DNA of 64,000 nt from Kineococcus rubinsiae (GTDB lineage Bacteria > Actinomycetota > Actinomycetes > Actinomycetales > Kineococcaceae), in NCBI RefSeq assembly GCF_011839805.1, contig NZ_VWPY01000006.1, positions 1 through 64,000 of the forward strand, given 5' to 3'. The notes under the pieces were generated by a model that did no database searches, was not told the DNA's origin, and was given only the letters and a program-made list of their open reading frames with translations. Shown here in pieces: positions 61,801-64,000 of this stretch. Both the position numbers and the translations under genes were made by a program. The first letter of the stretch is position 1. Each line of letters opens with the position of its first letter.

Positions 61801-64000
61801 GTGCTTCATCGACCAAGACTGGTGATGTCTTCGATATGGATATGCGTACAACTTCTAGCTGTCCTCGTGACGTCACTACCTGCCTCGGCGTCAGCCGGGG
61901 AAATGGTGGTCGGCCAGGTCGTGCATGTCGCTACCGAGGTGAACGCCGAATCGGGTAGCGGTGCCGACGACCTAGTCGACACATTCGTTGCCGTAGGCGG
62001 CAGGCTGATCGAGGTCACGGATTTACGCGTCACAGCACTGCCCGCGGAGAGTGACGTGAGCCTCCGTGTTGCTGACGCTGACGCTTCACAACTGCAGGTG
62101 CTCGCTGTCCAGGAGGTTGGCATCGCTGCTGGGTCGCCGGCGCCCGCAGTGAACGCCGCCGTGCCTCACAAGGTCTCCATCGCTATGGCCGTCCCCGCGG
62201 GCGTGGCGCAAGACGCGGCGCCGGTCACGACCCCCCAGGTGCAGACCGCACTGGAGCAGGCTTCGGACTACTGGTCTGCGCAGACCGGCGGACGGATCTC
62301 CTTCACCCTGGGCGCGATCGTCCCCTGGTACACCAGCACGGCGACCTGTGCCGACTACTCCAGCCTGTGGAGCGAGGCGGCGAAGAGGACGGGCTTCACC
62401 TACGCGCCCGACGAGAACCTCATCGTGGTCGTGCCGGCTCGGGGGTACTACAGCGGCGCGTGCGACTCGTACGGCAAGGGGACGATCGGGAACACCGTCC
62501 ACAGCAGCGGTGCCCTCTACGTCACCGACGTCGAGCCGTCCCTGTGGGCGCACGAGCTCGGGCACAACCTCTCCCTCGGTCACGCCAACGCGCTCTACGA
62601 CACCACCCGCAGTGACGTCGTGTACTCGGGGTCCTACGGCGCCAGCCGGTGGGTCAACTACGGCGACGTCTGGGACGTCATGTCCTACTCGAGCTCCACC
62701 ATCGGCCACGGTAACCTCGGGGCCGCAGGCCAGGACCGGCTCGGTGTGCTGCCCGGCGGTGTCCGGAAGGTCGTGACGTCCGGGACGTACAGGATCGACG
62801 CGCTCCCCGTCGCCGACGACGGTGCGGTCCACGGGTTGAAGGTGACCGATCCGGCGACCAACGGCTCGTACTTCGTCGAGCTGCGCGGAGACAGCCGCGC
62901 CGACGACCTGGTCGCCTCGGACTGGCGCAAGCCCACCAAGGGTGTGCTGGTCACCAAGGCCGACGGCGCGGAAGCCCACGCCTCGGTCGTCCTCGACGGC
63001 TCTCCGACCGGCAACTCGAGCAGCGACTTCGACTTCACCGTGCCGGTGGGTTCGACGATGGACAGCGCCAGCGGCAAGCTGCACGTCACGGTGATCTCTG
63101 CCGACGGTCGGTCCGCGACCGTCCGCGTCGTCCTCGGCGACGCGGACGCGCCGACCGTCACCGTGCCCGGTGCCCCCTCCTCGGTCACCGCCTCCGCGAC
63201 CACCAGTGGCACCGCCTCCGTCACCTGGACCCTAGGGGCCGCCAACGGCGGCACCGTGACCGAGCAGACGGTCACTCCTGCCGTGGACGGGGTGCCGCAG
63301 CCCGGGCTGCAGACCGTGGTGCCCGGCACCGCCACGTCGGCGACCGTCAGCGGCCTGACCAACGGCACCGCCTACACCTTCACCGTGAAGGCCGAGAACG
63401 AGAAGGGGTACGGAGCCGCCTCCACGCCGTCCGCTCCCGTGACCCCGGCGGACCGTCCGGGTGCGGTGGCGACGCCCGTCGCGGTCCTGTCGGGGACGAC
63501 GGCCACGATCACCTGGGCGGCGCCGCAGGACAACGGCGCGGCCATCACCTCCTACGCGGTGACCCCGTCGAGGGACGGTGCGGCGCTGGCGCCGATCACC
63601 ACCAGGACCACCACGGCCACCGCGACCGTCGAGGCGGGCGCCGACTACACCTTCTCCGTCGCCGCCACGAACAGCCGCGGCACGGGGACCGCCGGGGTCT
63701 CGAACGTCGTGCGCTACCGACCGCCGGTCGCACCGCCGCCGGCGGTGTCCCCTCCCGTCGTGGAGCCTCCCGTCGTGACCCCGCCGGTGGCGCCCGCGCC
63801 GACGCCCGTGACCCCCGCTCCCGCGCCGCAGACGCCCGGGAACCCGGTGCGGAACGCGGACGGCTCCACGACCTACGTGGCGCCCTCCGGTGCCCGGGTG
63901 GTCGTGGCGGCCGACGTCCACGCCGCCTACACCGCCGCCGGTCCCGGGCTCGGTCTGCCGACCGGCGACGCCCTCGCCCTCACCCGGGGCGGGTCGGTGC
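61801..64000 (+). CDS. Secreted metzincin protease with fibronectin III domains (3' end outside window)
   Basis: 733 codons are visible and the frame is open to the window edge. GTG 61801 has AAGGA upstream. The signal peptide ends SLPASASA (about residue 32). A propeptide-like region follows, then a zinc protease domain with HELGHNLSLGH (His251, Glu252, His255, His261) and a Met-turn DVMSYSS near 294; this fits the gametolysin-like M11 type. Two fibronectin III domains (about 460-640), a Pro-rich linker and an LGFP-like repeat (YTAAGPGLGLPTGD) follow. A rare TTA leucine codon occurs at 62023. Probably a wall-bound or secreted protease. Confidence 0.85.
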   Translation, partial: MLHRPRLVMSSIWICVQLLAVLVTSLPASASAGEMVVGQVVHVATEVNAESGSGADDLVDTFVAVGGRLIEVTDLRVTALPAESDVSLRVADADASQLQVLAVQEVGIAAGSPAPAVNAAVPHKVSIAMAVPAGVAQDAAPVTTPQVQTALEQASDYWSAQTGGRISFTLGAIVPWYTSTATCADYSSLWSEAAKRTGFTYAPDENLIVVVPARGYYSGACDSYGKGTIGNTVHSSGALYVTDVEPSLWAHELGHNLSLGHANALYDTTRSDVVYSGSYGASRWVNYGDVWDVMSYSSSTIGHGNLGAAGQDRLGVLPGGVRKVVTSGTYRIDALPVADDGAVHGLKVTDPATNGSYFVELRGDSRADDLVASDWRKPTKGVLVTKADGAEAHASVVLDGSPTGNSSSDFDFTVPVGSTMDSASGKLHVTVISADGRSATVRVVLGDADAPTVTVPGAPSSVTASATTSGTASVTWTLGAANGGTVTEQTVTPAVDGVPQPGLQTVVPGTATSATVSGLTNGTAYTFTVKAENEKGYGAASTPSAPVTPADRPGAVATPVAVLSGTTATITWAAPQDNGAAITSYAVTPSRDGAALAPITTRTTTATATVEAGADYTFSVAATNSRGTGTAGVSNVVRYRPPVAPPPAVSPPVVEPPVVTPPVAPAPTPVTPAPAPQTPGNPVRNADGSTTYVAPSGARVVVAADVHAAYTAAGPGLGLPTGDALALTRGGSV

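Noticed and set aside
1-64000. CRISPR arrays, insertion sequences, prophage or integrase genes
   Set aside because: No regular spaced repeats, transposase or phage motifs were found on either strand.

Overview
The window is very GC-rich actinobacterial DNA with dense genes, many GTG starts, and GTGA or ATGA start/stop overlaps inside operons. A conservon, a full chemotaxis set, cell-wall-binding (CWB2) proteins, an exported ferritin-like desiccation protein and several c-di-GMP enzymes suggest a motile, surface-dwelling, stress-tolerant actinobacterium. Kineococcus or another member of the Kineosporiaceae is my best guess; this is inference from gene content, not a database match.

Layout. 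1-3.0 kb: a conservon, with the tail of a sensor kinase (cvnA), then cvnB, cvnC and cvnD. 3.1-5.9 kb: cheA and cheW. 6.0-8.4 kb (minus): three tandem paralogous membrane proteins sharing a C-terminal YxRP motif. 8.7-11.2 kb: two unrecognised proteins and a YcnI-type copper-associated protein. 11.4-15.3 kb: cheB, cheR, cheY, a CheX-like gene, a second cheY and a possible phosphatase-like gene. 15.4-22.3 kb (mostly minus): an EAL phosphodiesterase, polyprenol-phosphate mannosyltransferase, fatty acid desaturase, TSUP transporter, tRNA-Ser(TGA), two small proteins and a sugar-lactone oxidase. 22.5-31.2 kb: a GGDEF cyclase, a divergent NodB-like protein facing a three-gene sugar ABC transporter operon, a dipeptidase and a hydrolase.

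31.3-36.6 kb: a VOC protein, a lipid kinase, a DUF1537 sugar-acid kinase and a divergent ureABC with no accessory genes. 36.6-39.6 kb: a TIM-barrel isomerase and an oxidoreductase, divergent from a LacI regulator over twin operators. 39.8-43.1 kb: a HerA-like ATPase and a chemoreceptor. 43.3-45.2 kb: a SipW-type signal peptidase with a TasA/CalY-like secreted protein and a related third protein. 45.3-49.1 kb: an alcohol dehydrogenase, and an RsbW-like kinase divergent from a LOV-GAF-PP2C phosphatase (a blue-light stress module). 49.2-53.6 kb: a CWB2 protein with a Tat-exported ferritin-like protein, a CPA1 antiporter and a GlsB-type membrane protein. 53.7-58.3 kb (minus): two GGDEF-EAL proteins. 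58.8-64 kb: a large S-layer-like CWB2 protein of different base composition, then a secreted metzincin protease that runs off the window.

Taken together, the window links signal sensing (conservon, chemotaxis, light, c-di-GMP) with the cell surface (S-layer-like proteins, SipW/TasA-like fibre candidates, protease, lipid and glycan enzymes). The most unusual parts are the SipW/TasA-like trio, the YxRP paralogue array, the LOV phosphatase pair and the accessory-less urease. No insertion sequence, prophage or CRISPR array is visible.
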